A DNA stretch of 64,000 bases from Chlamydiifrater phoenicopteri (GTDB taxonomy: Bacteria > Chlamydiota > Chlamydiia > Chlamydiales > Chlamydiaceae), in contig NZ_LR777658.1 in NCBI RefSeq assembly GCF_902807005.1, positions 1,054,001 to 1,118,000 of the forward strand, written 5' to 3'. This document shows positions 10,656 to 19,812 of the stretch, one piece after another. Under the pieces are notes generated by a model. The model saw only the letters and a list, made by a program, of their open reading frames with translations, did not search any database and was not told where the DNA came from. The number at the start of each line of letters is the position of its first letter. Position 1 is the first letter of the stretch. The position numbers and the translations under genes were made by a program.

Positions 10656-12569
10656 CTAGATCAAAGCATGAAGGCTTCTGTTATCTTTCTCTAGGCTAAC
10701 GATAGAAATGAATTCTTCAAGATTTTTTTCTCCAACGACACGGTTGTCTCTGGTTCGAATAGACACTGTTTGATTTTCACATTCCTTATCCCCAAGTGTC
10801 AGCATATAGTTAACTTGCATATTTTGTGCGTTACGAATCTTTTTGCTTACAGATTCGTTGGAGTCATCTAAGGAGGCAATGATGTTTTGTTGTTGTAGTT
10901 TTTGTAATACCATCCTGCCAAAGTCTGCATGTCTATCTGCGACGGTAACAACACGTACTTGCTCAGGGCTCAACCAAAGAGGGAAGCGACCTTTAAAATG
11001 TTCTATAAGTATTCCAAAGAACCTCTCGATAGAGCCAAACAAAGCTCTGTGAAGCATGATGGGAATCTGTTTCTTGCCTTCAGCGTCCGTATACGTCAAA
11101 TCGAAGCGCTCAGGAAGGAACATATCAAGTTGAATAGTTCCACATTGCCATGTACGCCCGATAGCATCTTTGACATGGATATCTATTTTTGGACCGTAAA
11201 AAGCGCCTTCCCCAGGGCTGATTTTAAACTCTTTGCCGCTAGTTTCAAGAGCTCGATTTAGAGCTTGTGTAGCTAGATCCCAAAGTTCATCGCTGCCTAT
11301 AGTGCTTTTTTCTGGTTTAGTTGACAGTTCTAAGTGGTAGTCTAGTCCAAAGGTTCCGTATAATTTTTCTAATAGCTTTAGAATGGCTTGTGTTTCGCTC
11401 TCAACTTGTTCTGGGGTTAAGAATATGTGAGCATCGTCTTGATGAAAGCTTCGCACGCGCATTAGTCCAGATAGGGCGCCAGAAGCCTCTTGACGATGGA
11501 CATGGCCTATTTCGGCTACACGCAAAGGGAATTCTCTGTAGCTGTGTAAGGAGGTCTTGTAGTACAGCATACACCCTGGACAGTTCATGGGTTTGATGGC
11601 AAAATCATCCTCATCGATGGAGAGGGTATACATATTTTCAGCGTAATTCTCCCAGTGTCCAGAAATCTCCCAGAGTTTTCTATTCAGTAGTTGAGGTGTT
11701 TTTATCTGTTGGTATCCAGCTTCCTTATGAAGATCTTTCCAGAATTGAATCAGAGCGTCCCACACGATCATCCCTCTGGGATGGAAGAAGGGCATCCCGG
11801 GAGAAAATTCTTGCTGAGAAAACAGATCTAGGCGAGATCCTAGGACTCTATGATCTCGTTTTTTAGCTTCTTCCAAAAATTGTAGGTGAGAGCGCAGTTC
11901 TTTTGTTGTAGGGAAGGAAATGCCGTATACGCGCACTAATGAAGTTTTTGAAGAGTCTCCACGCCAGTAAGCTGCGGAAGTCTTTAAAAGTTTAAAAGCT
12001 TTGATGACGCGAGTAGAAGGGAGGTGAGGGCCTCTACAAAGGTCGAAAAACTCTCCTTGACGGTACCCTGTAATTGAAGATTCCTCTGGAAGTTCAGAGA
12101 TAAGCTCTTGTTTAAAGGGATTGTTAGGAAAGGCTTGTAGAGCTTCTTCTTTGGTTTGGAAGACCTCTCTTTTTATGGGAAGAGCTTCGGCCACAATTTC
12201 TGCCATAACAGCTTCTATTTTTGGAAAATCTAGTTCACTTATAGAAACGTTTGCGAAATCGTAATAAAAGCCTTGTTCTATCACGGGACCAATCGTAGGC
12301 TGAGCGTGAGGCCATAGTCTGAGAACGGCTTGAGCTAAAAGGTGGGCTGAAGAATGAAGAAATATTTCCCGCCCTTCAGGGTCACTGAGAAGTATGAAGC
12401 GGACATTGTCGTTGGGAGCTAAAGTTGTAGAAAGGTCTTTTAGCACCCCATTGACAGACACTCCCACAATTTGGGAGAGGTCTGAAGGAAGAACGGTTTT
12501 TGCAAAGTCTGCAGCTGTCGCATTTTCTGCCAAGTGATAAATTTGCTCTTTGTGAAGAACCGTTGTCAT
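10656..12569 (-). CDS. thrS: Threonyl-tRNA synthetase
   Basis: Class II synthetase of about 637 residues that charges tRNA-Thr, with N-terminal TGS domain (about 1-60), editing domain with [11 protein letters not shown] and CRGPHLPST (second-domain HxxxH and Cys zinc-type residues), catalytic core including [30 protein letters not shown] and [13 protein letters not shown], and a C-terminal anticodon-binding domain. I use ATG at 12569-12567; an in-frame GTG three codons upstream (12578) is possible but adds only M-F-V. It leads the seven-gene unit to eno and is divergent from CT580. The 212-base gap upstream must hold its promoter, but I found no convincing -35/-10 pair. Confidence 0.97.
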   Translation of the reverse strand: MTTVLHKEQIYHLAENATAADFAKTVLPSDLSQIVGVSVNGVLKDLSTTLAPNDNVRFILLSDPEGREIFLHSSAHLLAQAVLRLWPHAQPTIGPVIEQGFYYDFANVSISELDFPKIEAVMAEIVAEALPIKREVFQTKEEALQAFPNNPFKQELISELPEESSITGYRQGEFFDLCRGPHLPSTRVIKAFKLLKTSAAYWRGDSSKTSLVRVYGISFPTTKELRSHLQFLEEAKKRDHRVLGSRLDLFSQQEFSPGMPFFHPRGMIVWDALIQFWKDLHKEAGYQQIKTPQLLNRKLWEISGHWENYAENMYTLSIDEDDFAIKPMNCPGCMLYYKTSLHSYREFPLRVAEIGHVHRQEASGALSGLMRVRSFHQDDAHIFLTPEQVESETQAILKLLEKLYGTFGLDYHLELSTKPEKSTIGSDELWDLATQALNRALETSGKEFKISPGEGAFYGPKIDIHVKDAIGRTWQCGTIQLDMFLPERFDLTYTDAEGKKQIPIMLHRALFGSIERFFGILIEHFKGRFPLWLSPEQVRVVTVADRHADFGRMVLQKLQQQNIIASLDDSNESVSKKIRNAQNMQVNYMLTLGDKECENQTVSIRTRDNRVVGEKNLEEFISIVSLEKDNRSLHALI

Positions 12570-12751
12570 AACAAACACCCGCTATCTTAAAAACATAAAA
12601 CTTAAACGGAAGCTATTCTCTTTAAAGCGGGGAGTCATTGTAAAGAAGAAAATTTCAAAATAAAAGTACTAAGACAAGGAGTAAGGTTTTTGATTTTGTT
12701 TTATATTTTTTTGTTTAATTTTTAGAAAGAGCTTCTTTCCTGTCCTAAAAA

Positions 12752-12783
12752 CCATTTTTTCGATAAAATGGCTGTTTTTTTTT
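12752..12783 (+). promoter_or_regulatory. Small hairpin plus T9 tract overlapping the start of CT580
   Basis: The arms CCATTTT (12752-12758) and AAAATGG (12765-12771) form a 7-base-pair hairpin, followed after CTG by nine T (12775-12783). This has the layout of a weak intrinsic terminator, yet it lies at the very start of CT580 and the only nearby ATG (12768-12770) is inside its 3' arm. It may act as an attenuator or as a slippage site; see findings. Confidence 0.4.
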
Positions 12784-13720
12784 GATTTTAGAGACTTCTT
12801 CTGTGGGTGTTGTCGCGATATTTTTTACTTTGTTTGTCTGGTCTTCGTCTTTCGCCCTTTCTAAAGTGGCACTAGAGGCTTCGGCGCCTCTCTTCGCTAC
12901 AGGCAGTAGAATGTTGGTGGCAGGCTTGGTGTTGAGCTTGTACACCTTCCTAAAATCGCCTTTTAAAATACGGAGCTCCTTGCGGACTTGGGTAGGAGTT
13001 CTAACTTTGTCTTTTACAGGTTTTTACCTGGCTAACGTGTTTGAGTTCTTGGGGCTTCAGCATATAAGTGCTGCTAAAGCCAGTTTTATTTACGGATTGT
13101 CTCCGTTTTTAGCCGCGCTATTTTCTTATCTCCAGTTGAAGGAGAAGATAACTCCTAAAAAAATTCTTGGTCTTGCTCTAGGTATTGCCGGCTATATAAC
13201 TTACTTGATTTTTGGCGGAGAGGGAACATACAACGCCCTCTTTGGAGACTTTCGGTTGGGAACTCCAGAGCTATTTTTACTGTCTGCAACTTGTGTGTCC
13301 TCTTTCGGATGGACTTTGATGCGAAAAATAGAGAAAAGATCTCCTGAGATCCCAGTTGCAGGGCTTAACGCCATTTGTATGGTTTTTGCCGGAATTTTAT
13401 CTTTAGTACACTCCTACTTTTCGGAGAATTGGACGCCTCTGCCTGTCTCGGATGCTTCTTCTTTAGTTAAGTCTTTAATCTCATTGATAATTTTATCAAA
13501 TTTTCTTTGTTATAATCTTTATGGTCGATTGCTTAGAAAATATTCTTCGACTTTCTTATCTTTCTGTGGCTTAGTCATGCCTATTTTTTCAGGGTTTTAT
13601 GGATTTATTCTTTTGGGGGAAAAGATATCTTTGGGATTGTTTTTGGCAGTATGTATGACTTTAGTTGGGTGCCGCATGGTTTATAGCGAGGAATTCAGGC
13701 AAGGATACCTGGCTTCTTGA
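12782..13720 (+). CDS. EamA/DMT-superfamily transporter (CT580), start uncertain
   Basis: An integral membrane protein of about 312 residues with roughly ten hydrophobic segments in two repeats of five, typical of drug/metabolite transporters; the EamA-like signature FVWSSSFALSKVALE is near the N-terminus and GLALGIAGYITYLIFG near the middle. The substrate cannot be read from sequence. The frame opens at TTG 12782 inside a run of nine T. A well placed ATG at 12768 is out of frame and hits TGA at 12783; one extra T would join it (M-A-V-F-F-L-I-L-E). A GTG near 12803 is an alternative start just before the first membrane segment. No Shine-Dalgarno sequence is seen. Transcribed divergently from thrS. 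Confidence 0.82.
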   Translation: MILETSSVGVVAIFFTLFVWSSSFALSKVALEASAPLFATGSRMLVAGLVLSLYTFLKSPFKIRSSLRTWVGVLTLSFTGFYLANVFEFLGLQHISAAKASFIYGLSPFLAALFSYLQLKEKITPKKILGLALGIAGYITYLIFGGEGTYNALFGDFRLGTPELFLLSATCVSSFGWTLMRKIEKRSPEIPVAGLNAICMVFAGILSLVHSYFSENWTPLPVSDASSLVKSLISLIILSNFLCYNLYGRLLRKYSSTFLSFCGLVMPIFSGFYGFILLGEKISLGLFLAVCMTLVGCRMVYSEEFRQGYLAS

Positions 13721-13749
13721 GACTGTAAAGCGGATTTACAGAAAATAAA

Positions 13750-13773
13750 AAGGCTCCGATTTTTCGAAGCCTT
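13750..13773 (-). terminator. Terminator of the copB-copD operon, probably bidirectional
   Basis: On the minus strand a 10-base-pair stem (AAGGCTTCGA / TCGGAGCCTT, one G-U pair, 4-base loop) is followed by TTTATTTT, about 25 bases after the copD stop. Read on the plus strand it also follows CT580 by 30 bases, with a weaker T tail. Confidence 0.8.
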
Positions 13774-13795
13774 TGCTGCACAAAATATTTTAAAG

Positions 13796-15163
13796 TTAGT
13801 TGAAAATAGCACTAGTAGTTTGAGTCTGAGAATCGGCGATGCTTTGTAATGTTTGTAAGGCGCTGGTAAAAGACTCGCTCGCCTTGTCTGCAAGACTACC
13901 GGCTTGTGAGGCGTATTTGTCTTGAACGGAGGCGTATTGTTGCAGCATTGCAGATTCAGCTTCCGCCATTCCCGCTGCCTTTTGATGGAAAGCCACTTGT
14001 GTTTGGTAAACATAACCAGCAATCCCATCCACACCGGCGGTCACAACGTGAATCATTTGAGATGCCTGAGCAGCTTTCATAAAAGCTTCTCCAGCCATTT
14101 TGGCCGCTCTTCCTCCTTGAGTTTTTGCTACATTCATTCCACGAACAAATTTATCTTTCCACCCTGGATTATTAAGAGCTTCACTAAAAGCAGAACTTCC
14201 TTTTGAAGTTGCTGAAGCTGCAGCTTTGGATGTGGAGGCCGCTACGTCATCTAGAGCTCCTACAGCAGCTTTTGATGCAGCAGACCCGGCAGCCGTAGCT
14301 CCTTTTGTTGCAGACCCGACGGCTTTACCCGCGTTTTCAACGGTTTTCATTGCAGCAGAAGACAAGGAGGTTGAAGTAGCTTTCATGGCAGAGGAGGAGG
14401 CTGTAGAAGCTGCTGTTGAGGCTCCTTTCGCTGAGGCAGTCTCAGATTTAAACGCTGCACTTTTTAAACCTCCTAGTTTACTAGAAACAGACATAATCCC
14501 AATACCTGCTGATAGAGCAAAACCAGCAATATTTGTGATACCAGAAATCAATGACTGTGTAGCCTGAGCTTGTGTGGCCGCAGCCTGGTGGGCAGCCTGT
14601 GTTCGAATAGCATCTCCAATTTGTGGAGCCATAGCAACTTGGTTTTGAATGGCTTGGTTTTGTTGTTGGAAGCTTGACTGCCAAGATTTTGCACTAGCTT
14701 GCGCCAGCATGGTCATAATGAGGCCTAAAAGAGCTAAAGTCCCCATGCCTTTTTTGATTTGAACGCCGTCGACAGCAGTATTTTCGGGCATAGGAAGCTT
14801 TGGTAGTTCATAATTATTTTGTCCGGGCCCTTTTGGTGCTTTTACAGCTTGAGCTGTTGCTGTTTTAGAGGCGCTGGAAACAGAACTGCTTCCGGAAGCT
14901 GTTTCTCCAGCCTTCTCATTTTTTGAGCTTTTTTTAGTTTGCGTGGTTCCTTCTTGCTTGCTGGCTTTCCCGGTTTCTGTGGAGCTGCTGATCAAATCTT
15001 CAAATCCTGCTGCGGCTTCAGTGTCTCCAGCTCCTGAATTTCCTGCAGTTTTTTTTGCATCGCCGCTTTTGGCCGCTCCTGTTGCCTGATTGTTTTGAGC
15101 TAACTGGGCTTGTAAAGCTGGATCAAAATTATTTCCACTGCTTCCACTGATTCCAGATGTCAT
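13796..15163 (-). CDS. copD: Type III translocator CopD (CT579)
   Basis: A 455-residue Ala/Ser/Gln-rich protein of the YopD-like minor translocator family, secreted by type III export to help form the pore in the host membrane. The N-terminal third is low-complexity and disordered (SGNNFDPALQAQ..., many Ser, Lys, Thr). Hydrophobic segments appear at about 140-158 (MGTLALLGLIMTMLAQASA) and about 205-228 (ISGITNIAGFALSAGIGIMS). An Ala/Ser/Thr-rich middle and a helical C-terminal region follow. It is the last gene of the chaperone-CT577-copB-copD unit, 42 bases after copB, and is followed by a terminator. Function is assigned by family and operon. Confidence 0.93.
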   Translation of the reverse strand: MTSGISGSSGNNFDPALQAQLAQNNQATGAAKSGDAKKTAGNSGAGDTEAAAGFEDLISSSTETGKASKQEGTTQTKKSSKNEKAGETASGSSSVSSASKTATAQAVKAPKGPGQNNYELPKLPMPENTAVDGVQIKKGMGTLALLGLIMTMLAQASAKSWQSSFQQQNQAIQNQVAMAPQIGDAIRTQAAHQAAATQAQATQSLISGITNIAGFALSAGIGIMSVSSKLGGLKSAAFKSETASAKGASTAASTASSSAMKATSTSLSSAAMKTVENAGKAVGSATKGATAAGSAASKAAVGALDDVAASTSKAAASATSKGSSAFSEALNNPGWKDKFVRGMNVAKTQGGRAAKMAGEAFMKAAQASQMIHVVTAGVDGIAGYVYQTQVAFHQKAAGMAEAESAMLQQYASVQDKYASQAGSLADKASESFTSALQTLQSIADSQTQTTSAIFN

Positions 15164-15205
15164 AATAAAATCTCCCGAAGAAAATAATGGGTTTCTTATC
15201 TATTT

Positions 15206-16639
15206 TTACACAGCACCTGCTAAGCCCTGGCTTATAGCTGCAAAGGCTTTAGTAATACTGGCTGCTAATTTTGTTGCTTGTTCACTCATCTCATTGGCGT
15301 CGCCCGTTTGTTTGGAGGCTATTTTGCTTGCTTGTTGCCAGAATTGAGTGAACATCGCGATCATTTCAGACTGGGCAGAAAGTTTTCCTGTTTCTTTCTG
15401 CATCTTGGCTAACTCTTCTTGCATCTTGGAAAGTTCTACACTTCCAACCCCTTGTATTAGAGAGGGAACGGCTGTAGCAATGCCTATTCCTGCTGTAACC
15501 CAGTGATTGCCCAAAGTATTCATTACCTTGGAAAGGTTGGGGTATGATTTGGATATAACGTTTTTCCCTTGGCTAAAAATCTTTCCGACGTTTTTAGCCA
15601 AAGTTTTGACTCCTGTTTTGATCGCAGCTTTAAGACCTTGTTGGACCATAGCTTTGACCCCCTGTTGTATGGCTGTTTTTACAGCCTGAACAACAGCGGT
15701 TTTTACCGCTTGCATGACAGCCTGAGTAGCTACTTGAGTAGCAACAGATGTTGCTACAGAGGTTCCTGCAGCAGCTCCAGCAGTAGCTCCTGCCGCGGCT
15801 GCTGAGGCACCAATAGCTCCCGCTGAAGCCAGCAAACCTGCTCCACAAGTAGCTAAAGCCACGACGACAGAGATAACTGTGATGGCTATAGTAACTCCCA
15901 TCATTACCTTGTTGACGGTGTCAAGGTTTTTCATGCCTTTCGTTTTGCTCTCTATTTCCTTCATTTTTTGGAATTCAGCACGCTCGGAATCGATTTTTAC
16001 AGCTTGTTTTTCAAGCCCTATTTTACTCATGGTAGAAGCCATGCTTTGAGTTTCTTGGAAATTAGATAGAGCCTCTCGAGTGGTTTCTCCAAGAGCTGTT
16101 ATGGATTTAGCCAAAGCTAATCCGATTTCCATGACGTCCTGTCTTGGAGTAATGTTTGGTTTGGGTAAAGATGGAGTATCGACGCCTTTAGTAGACATTT
16201 CCCCAGAAATGGCTTGGTTGACTATATCCTGGATTTCCTGCAATTGCATGGCCGAAACTTCTGACAAGGAAGAAACTGAGGAGGTAGCCAAAGTTTGGCT
16301 AGCTTCTTTTATCTGTGATACACTGCCTGAAGCACTAGCTGCGGAAGCCGCAGCAGCAGCATCCACACTTTTGGCTGCTTTGCCTGAAACGGCTTCTGTA
16401 GTTTCCGTGCTTTCAAATAATTTTGCTGCAGAAGTTTTTACACCATCGTCCTTCTGCTTGCCAGAAACTGCAGCGTCACTTTCCATTTGAGTGTCGTTAC
16501 CACTTCGTGTGTGCGTGACCTGCTTATTTTCTTTTCCATTTTTGTCTGCATCGGGGACTCCCTGTGGAGTTGATGCCAACACTTGTTGGATAATGGAATT
16601 ATTATTGTTATCGGCTCCTGATGATGAAGAAAGACTCAT
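15206..16639 (-). CDS. copB: Type III translocator CopB (CT578)
   Basis: A 477-residue YopB-like major translocator. A Ser/Asn-rich N-terminus (1-70) leads to a helical region, then a long hydrophobic stretch at about 246-290 (VMMGVTIAITVISVVVALAT, then an Ala/Gly-rich tail) and a second at about 380-400 (WVTAGIGIATAVPSLIQG), the two-hairpin arrangement expected of a pore former. Residues about 296-348 are an unusual run of short repeats built on Q-A-V-K-T-A/I and Q-Q-G-V/L-K-A, likely an amphipathic helix. It sits between CT577 and copD, downstream of its predicted chaperone gene. Acts at the host membrane after secretion. Confidence 0.94.
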   Translation of the reverse strand: MSLSSSSGADNNNNSIIQQVLASTPQGVPDADKNGKENKQVTHTRSGNDTQMESDAAVSGKQKDDGVKTSAAKLFESTETTEAVSGKAAKSVDAAAAASAASASGSVSQIKEASQTLATSSVSSLSEVSAMQLQEIQDIVNQAISGEMSTKGVDTPSLPKPNITPRQDVMEIGLALAKSITALGETTREALSNFQETQSMASTMSKIGLEKQAVKIDSERAEFQKMKEIESKTKGMKNLDTVNKVMMGVTIAITVISVVVALATCGAGLLASAGAIGASAAAAGATAGAAAGTSVATSVATQVATQAVMQAVKTAVVQAVKTAIQQGVKAMVQQGLKAAIKTGVKTLAKNVGKIFSQGKNVISKSYPNLSKVMNTLGNHWVTAGIGIATAVPSLIQGVGSVELSKMQEELAKMQKETGKLSAQSEMIAMFTQFWQQASKIASKQTGDANEMSEQATKLAASITKAFAAISQGLAGAV

Positions 16640-16675
16640 GGTGTTCCTAAAAAATTGTGAGTTGCCTTTTGTTTA

Positions 16676-17026
16676 TTAGATCTCTTTTTGCAAGGAGCTG
16701 GAGAGTTTTTTGATTTCGGACAAAACACTATTCAATTGTTTAGAAAAGTTTTCGCTGGCATCTGGTTGATCAAATAGATCTTCTGCTAACTCTTCCACGG
16801 GGAGAGAAGACAAGCTTCTTGTGAGAGTGGTCATTAGTTTGTTCAACTCTTTCTCAGAGTTTTCTAGAGTGATGGATTGAAGTGCGGGCAGCTCGCTGTA
16901 GATAGAAGATACTATAGCTTCTAACTGTTGAGGGTAGAGATCCTTTTTTACAGCAGTTTTTTTGGTGTTTTTAGAAGCTTTTTTTACAGAATTTTTTTTG
17001 GTTTTATTGGCTTTGCTTTTCCCCAT
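16676..17026 (-). CDS. CT577-like small protein in the translocon operon
   Basis: A 116-residue protein, starting MGKSKANKTKKNSVKKASKN with a strongly basic, Lys-rich N-terminus of about 30 residues followed by an acidic helical part. No membrane segment or signal peptide. It lies between the LcrH-type chaperone (39 bases upstream) and copB (36 bases downstream) on the same strand, matching CT577 in the conserved chlamydial translocon operon. Its function is unknown; the context suggests an accessory secreted protein or chaperone for translocon assembly. Confidence 0.85.
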   Translation of the reverse strand: MGKSKANKTKKNSVKKASKNTKKTAVKKDLYPQQLEAIVSSIYSELPALQSITLENSEKELNKLMTTLTRSLSSLPVEELAEDLFDQPDASENFSKQLNSVLSEIKKLSSSLQKEI

Positions 17027-17064
17027 GGTAATGCTTCCTGTCTGTGTTTAGGTTAAAAATTCTC

Positions 17065-17760
17065 TTAAGCAGATTTTTTAGATTTCTTGCCTTTGGCGCC
17101 CTTTCCTTTTGAGGGAGAAGTTTTTGCTTTTCCTTTAGGTTCTTCTTTTCCAAGCATTTTGCTGAGAGAGTCTTTCATGATGTAGCAACGTTCTTTCAGA
17201 ATTTTGAACTCTGGCTTATCTCCGCAGATATCCATGGTTATCTCTAAGAAATTATTAGATTCTTCTGGCATATCAGCTTTCATCAAACTATCAGCAATAT
17301 AGTAGGGAGGGATAGGGTTATCTGGCTGGGAATCAAATGCTAAGAAAAATCCAAAAGCAGCTTCGTTATACATTTTCAGTTGGTGATAGCAAGAGCTGAG
17401 TCCAAGAGTGTATTTGTAGCAGGCTGGTTTAGAAGCTGTGAGTAATTGGAACAGCCCTACGGCTTCCATGTATTTCCCTTGGGAGTAGAAGCTGTAGGCG
17501 ATAGTATAAATTTCTTCCAGGAGGAAATCAGACAGTCCCAAGATGTCTTGAAGGGTGCGACCTTCTCCAACGCCCTGTAGGATGTTCATTAGTGCTTGTT
17601 TCGTCTCATCTTCTGTGGGTAGAGGCTGATTTTGTCTTAGCTCTTCTGCATTAATTTTCTTTTGTGCAGCAATTTCTGCGAGTCGGCTTCGTTGTTTTTT
17701 GTTAAAGGATGCAGAAGGTTTGTTTGCGGACTTGGAACTTTTAGATGCACGTTCTTTCAT
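17065..17760 (-). CDS. lcrH: LcrH/SycD-type type III chaperone for translocators (CT576, Scc2)
   Basis: A 231-residue protein with a central TPR-like array (about 75-180: FYSQGKYMEAVGLFQLLTAS, YKYTLGLSSCYHQLKMYNEA, FFLAFDSQPDNPIPPYYIAD), the fold of class II chaperones that hold YopB/YopD-type translocators before secretion. N- and C-terminal tails are Lys/Ser-rich, and the C-terminal tail (KGKAKTSPSKGKGAKGKKSKKSA in part) is strongly basic. It heads the operon with CT577, copB and copD. AGGA lies 8 bases before the ATG at 17760-17758. Cytoplasmic; partners inferred to be CopB and CopD. Confidence 0.93.
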   Translation of the reverse strand: MKERASKSSKSANKPSASFNKKQRSRLAEIAAQKKINAEELRQNQPLPTEDETKQALMNILQGVGEGRTLQDILGLSDFLLEEIYTIAYSFYSQGKYMEAVGLFQLLTASKPACYKYTLGLSSCYHQLKMYNEAAFGFFLAFDSQPDNPIPPYYIADSLMKADMPEESNNFLEITMDICGDKPEFKILKERCYIMKDSLSKMLGKEEPKGKAKTSPSKGKGAKGKKSKKSA

Positions 17761-17802
17761 GGATTAATTCCTAGAATAAAAAATTTTTTAATTTTCAAAA
17801 TA

Positions 17803-17832
17803 ATTATAAAACTAATTTTTAAGCCAAAACAA
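17803..17832 (-). promoter_or_regulatory. Possible sigma-66 promoter of the lcrH-copB-copD operon
   Basis: On the minus strand TTGTTT (17832-17827) and TATAAT (17808-17803) are 18 bases apart, about 45 bases upstream of the lcrH start. The -10 is perfect, the -35 weak, and the whole region is very A+T-rich, so chance matches are likely. Confidence 0.35.
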
Positions 17833-17920
17833 TATGTTATTAAAAATTGTTTTTAATAAACTATAATCCCTTGTTTTAAAGGGGTTTATTAGTGTTTATA
17901 AATCTTTACAGGTTTCATCC

Positions 17921-17949
17921 TTGACAAGCTCTTCAGCTTGCTTTAATGT
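17921..17949 (+). promoter_or_regulatory. Possible promoter of mutL-pepP with a dyad in the spacer
   Basis: TTGACA (17921-17926), a 17-base spacer and TAATGT (17944-17949) lie about 36 bases upstream of the mutL ATG. Overlapping the end of the -35 and the spacer is a perfect dyad CAAGCT-CTTC-AGCTTG (17925-17940), which could be an operator or an RNA hairpin. Confidence 0.4.
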
Positions 17950-17985
17950 GCCCGCCTTTATTTTGATTGGATAGAAAGTTGCAGC

Positions 17986-19812
17986 ATGAGAGAAATTCGC
18001 TTACTGGACCCAGTCACCATCAATCGTATTGCCGCAGGAGAAGTAATAGAAAATGCTTCTTCCGTGGTTAAAGAGTTGGTAGAAAACTCGTTAGATTCTG
18101 GCGCAGATTCTATTACTATAGAAACCTTAGCCGGTGGTCAGGGATCTGTAGTCATTCGAGACAACGGGTGTGGGATGACTGAAGAAGAAATTTTGTTGGC
18201 CTTAGAGCGTCACGCAACTTCCAAGATCTCCGCTTTTGAAGATTTATATGCGCTCAACAGTTTAGGATTCCGAGGGGAAGCTTTACCTTCTATAGCTTCG
18301 GTGTCTCGTATGGAAATATTATCTTCTACCAACGGCAGAGAAGCTTCCAGAGTTTTTATAGATGGAGGAGATATCGGAGGAACGGAGCTGGGAGTTCGTT
18401 CTAAGGGAACTACTATTTCTGTTTCTTCTTTATTCTATAACGTTCCCGCAAGAAAGAAATTCCAAAAGCATCCCAACGCAGATAAAATAAAGATTCGTCG
18501 TCTGTTGGAAGGAATGGTTCTAGCTTTTGATAATGTCGCTTGGAGTTGGGTAAGTGAAGGACAAGAAGACTTCAGCGTTTCCAAGAGCATGAGTTTCGAA
18601 GAAAGAGTGGCTTTTGTTATGGGGGAAGCCTTTTTTGATTCAGCGCTCCCCATACACTCAAAAGATCCTAGCGGGCAGATGGAAGTCCATGGTTTTTTAG
18701 GAGCCTCAGATTACCATAGACCTTCTAGACAAGGGCAGAAGATCTTTTTAAATGGACGCATAGTAGAACTTCCCTTTGTTGGCTTTCGAGTAGAAGAGGC
18801 TTGTGGAACGATTTTCCCTGTGCGTAGATATCCCGTGTTTGTTTTGAAGCTAACTTTGCCGCCCGATTGGTGTGATGTAAATGTGCATCCTCAGAAAGCG
18901 GTTGTCAGGATTCGAGAGGAACAGAAGTTGGGTCCGTTTATCTATTCGGCCATTTCTTCTGCTTTAGCCTCTTCTGTTGGGAGAAAGGTTGTGCAGGTTT
19001 CTTCTGACATTGGTTGCGGCCCGTCTTTTGATTCGCAGGATTCATCTAAGATAGCATTTCCAGATAAGGATCGGTTTTATTTCTCCGGGAGTAGCCACAA
19101 AAAAGTGGGGGTTTTAGATAGTTTTGAGCAAATAAAGAACCAGTTGCCAAAGAAGGCCGGACCTCTAATAGGAGCGTTTTCTGAAGGAAAAATCAAAATT
19201 CAGGGGATAGAACAAAGTATACGTGAAGAAGAAAATAAACAAGAGGACATAAGTTTTGGTTCGAAAGAAGTAAGACCCTTAACATGGGTGGGAGAGTATC
19301 TTTTTGCAGAGGACGCGGAAGGGTTGCACATGGTGCACATCCCTTCCGCCAACAAATTTCTCTTGTTCTATTCTGTGGTGGAAAAGACTTCTCAGGCAGT
19401 GAATGTGCAAAAATTGTTATGTCCAATTATTCTAGAAGTTACTGCGGAAGAAGGCAGTATTTTGATGGAGTATCAAGAGCTGTTTGCTTCTATAGGGTTT
19501 GATTTGCGCCCTGTAGGGAAGACTTCGTTCGCAATAGAATCTGCGCCAACGTCTATTTGTGAGGAAGAAATTTCTCTATGGATATTTTCTGCTCTTTCTA
19601 CTCTTCAAACAGGAAAAGGAGATTCTCCGGATTATTTCTTGCAAAAGCTTTTCACAAAGCCTTTGCCAAAAAAGTCTTCTAAAATCTTTTCAGAAGAAAG
19701 GTTGCGGTTGTTTTGGTCTTTGGGGAGACCGGAAAAAGGATTTGACGGGACCCTAATTCGTAGATTAGTCTTGGAAGTCGATCTTAGTAAATGGTTTAGG
19801 GTTTATGGGTGA
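17986..19812 (+). CDS. mutL: DNA mismatch repair protein MutL
   Basis: A 608-residue GHKL ATPase that couples MutS to downstream repair. The N-terminal ATPase motifs are intact: NRIAAGEVIENASSVVKELV, ENSLDSGA (33-40), RDNGCGM (58-64), HATSKI (76-81) and GFRGEALPSI (94-103). In the C-terminal dimerisation domain the endonuclease motif DQHA(x)2E(x)4E is not present: its place is taken by IPSANKFLLFYSV at about 452. The usual CPHGRP metal-site motif reads SLGRP at 578-582. This implies no metal-dependent nicking activity. pepP starts inside its last codons, an 8-base overlap, so the two are co-transcribed. Confidence 0.96.
   Translation: MREIRLLDPVTINRIAAGEVIENASSVVKELVENSLDSGADSITIETLAGGQGSVVIRDNGCGMTEEEILLALERHATSKISAFEDLYALNSLGFRGEALPSIASVSRMEILSSTNGREASRVFIDGGDIGGTELGVRSKGTTISVSSLFYNVPARKKFQKHPNADKIKIRRLLEGMVLAFDNVAWSWVSEGQEDFSVSKSMSFEERVAFVMGEAFFDSALPIHSKDPSGQMEVHGFLGASDYHRPSRQGQKIFLNGRIVELPFVGFRVEEACGTIFPVRRYPVFVLKLTLPPDWCDVNVHPQKAVVRIREEQKLGPFIYSAISSALASSVGRKVVQVSSDIGCGPSFDSQDSSKIAFPDKDRFYFSGSSHKKVGVLDSFEQIKNQLPKKAGPLIGAFSEGKIKIQGIEQSIREEENKQEDISFGSKEVRPLTWVGEYLFAEDAEGLHMVHIPSANKFLLFYSVVEKTSQAVNVQKLLCPIILEVTAEEGSILMEYQELFASIGFDLRPVGKTSFAIESAPTSICEEEISLWIFSALSTLQTGKGDSPDYFLQKLFTKPLPKKSSKIFSEERLRLFWSLGRPEKGFDGTLIRRLVLEVDLSKWFRVYG

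Noticed and set aside
12752-12783. Reading the hairpin plus T9 as an ordinary transcription terminator
   Set aside because: No plus-strand gene lies upstream (thrS is divergent), and the structure overlaps the start of CT580, so it is reported as a regulatory or slippage site instead.
14226-14567. Open frame of 113 codons opposite copD
   Set aside because: Ala/Val/Glu-rich shadow of the copD low-complexity coding strand; no start signal and no independent features. The same applies to other frames opposite copB, copD, clpX and the SNF2 genes.
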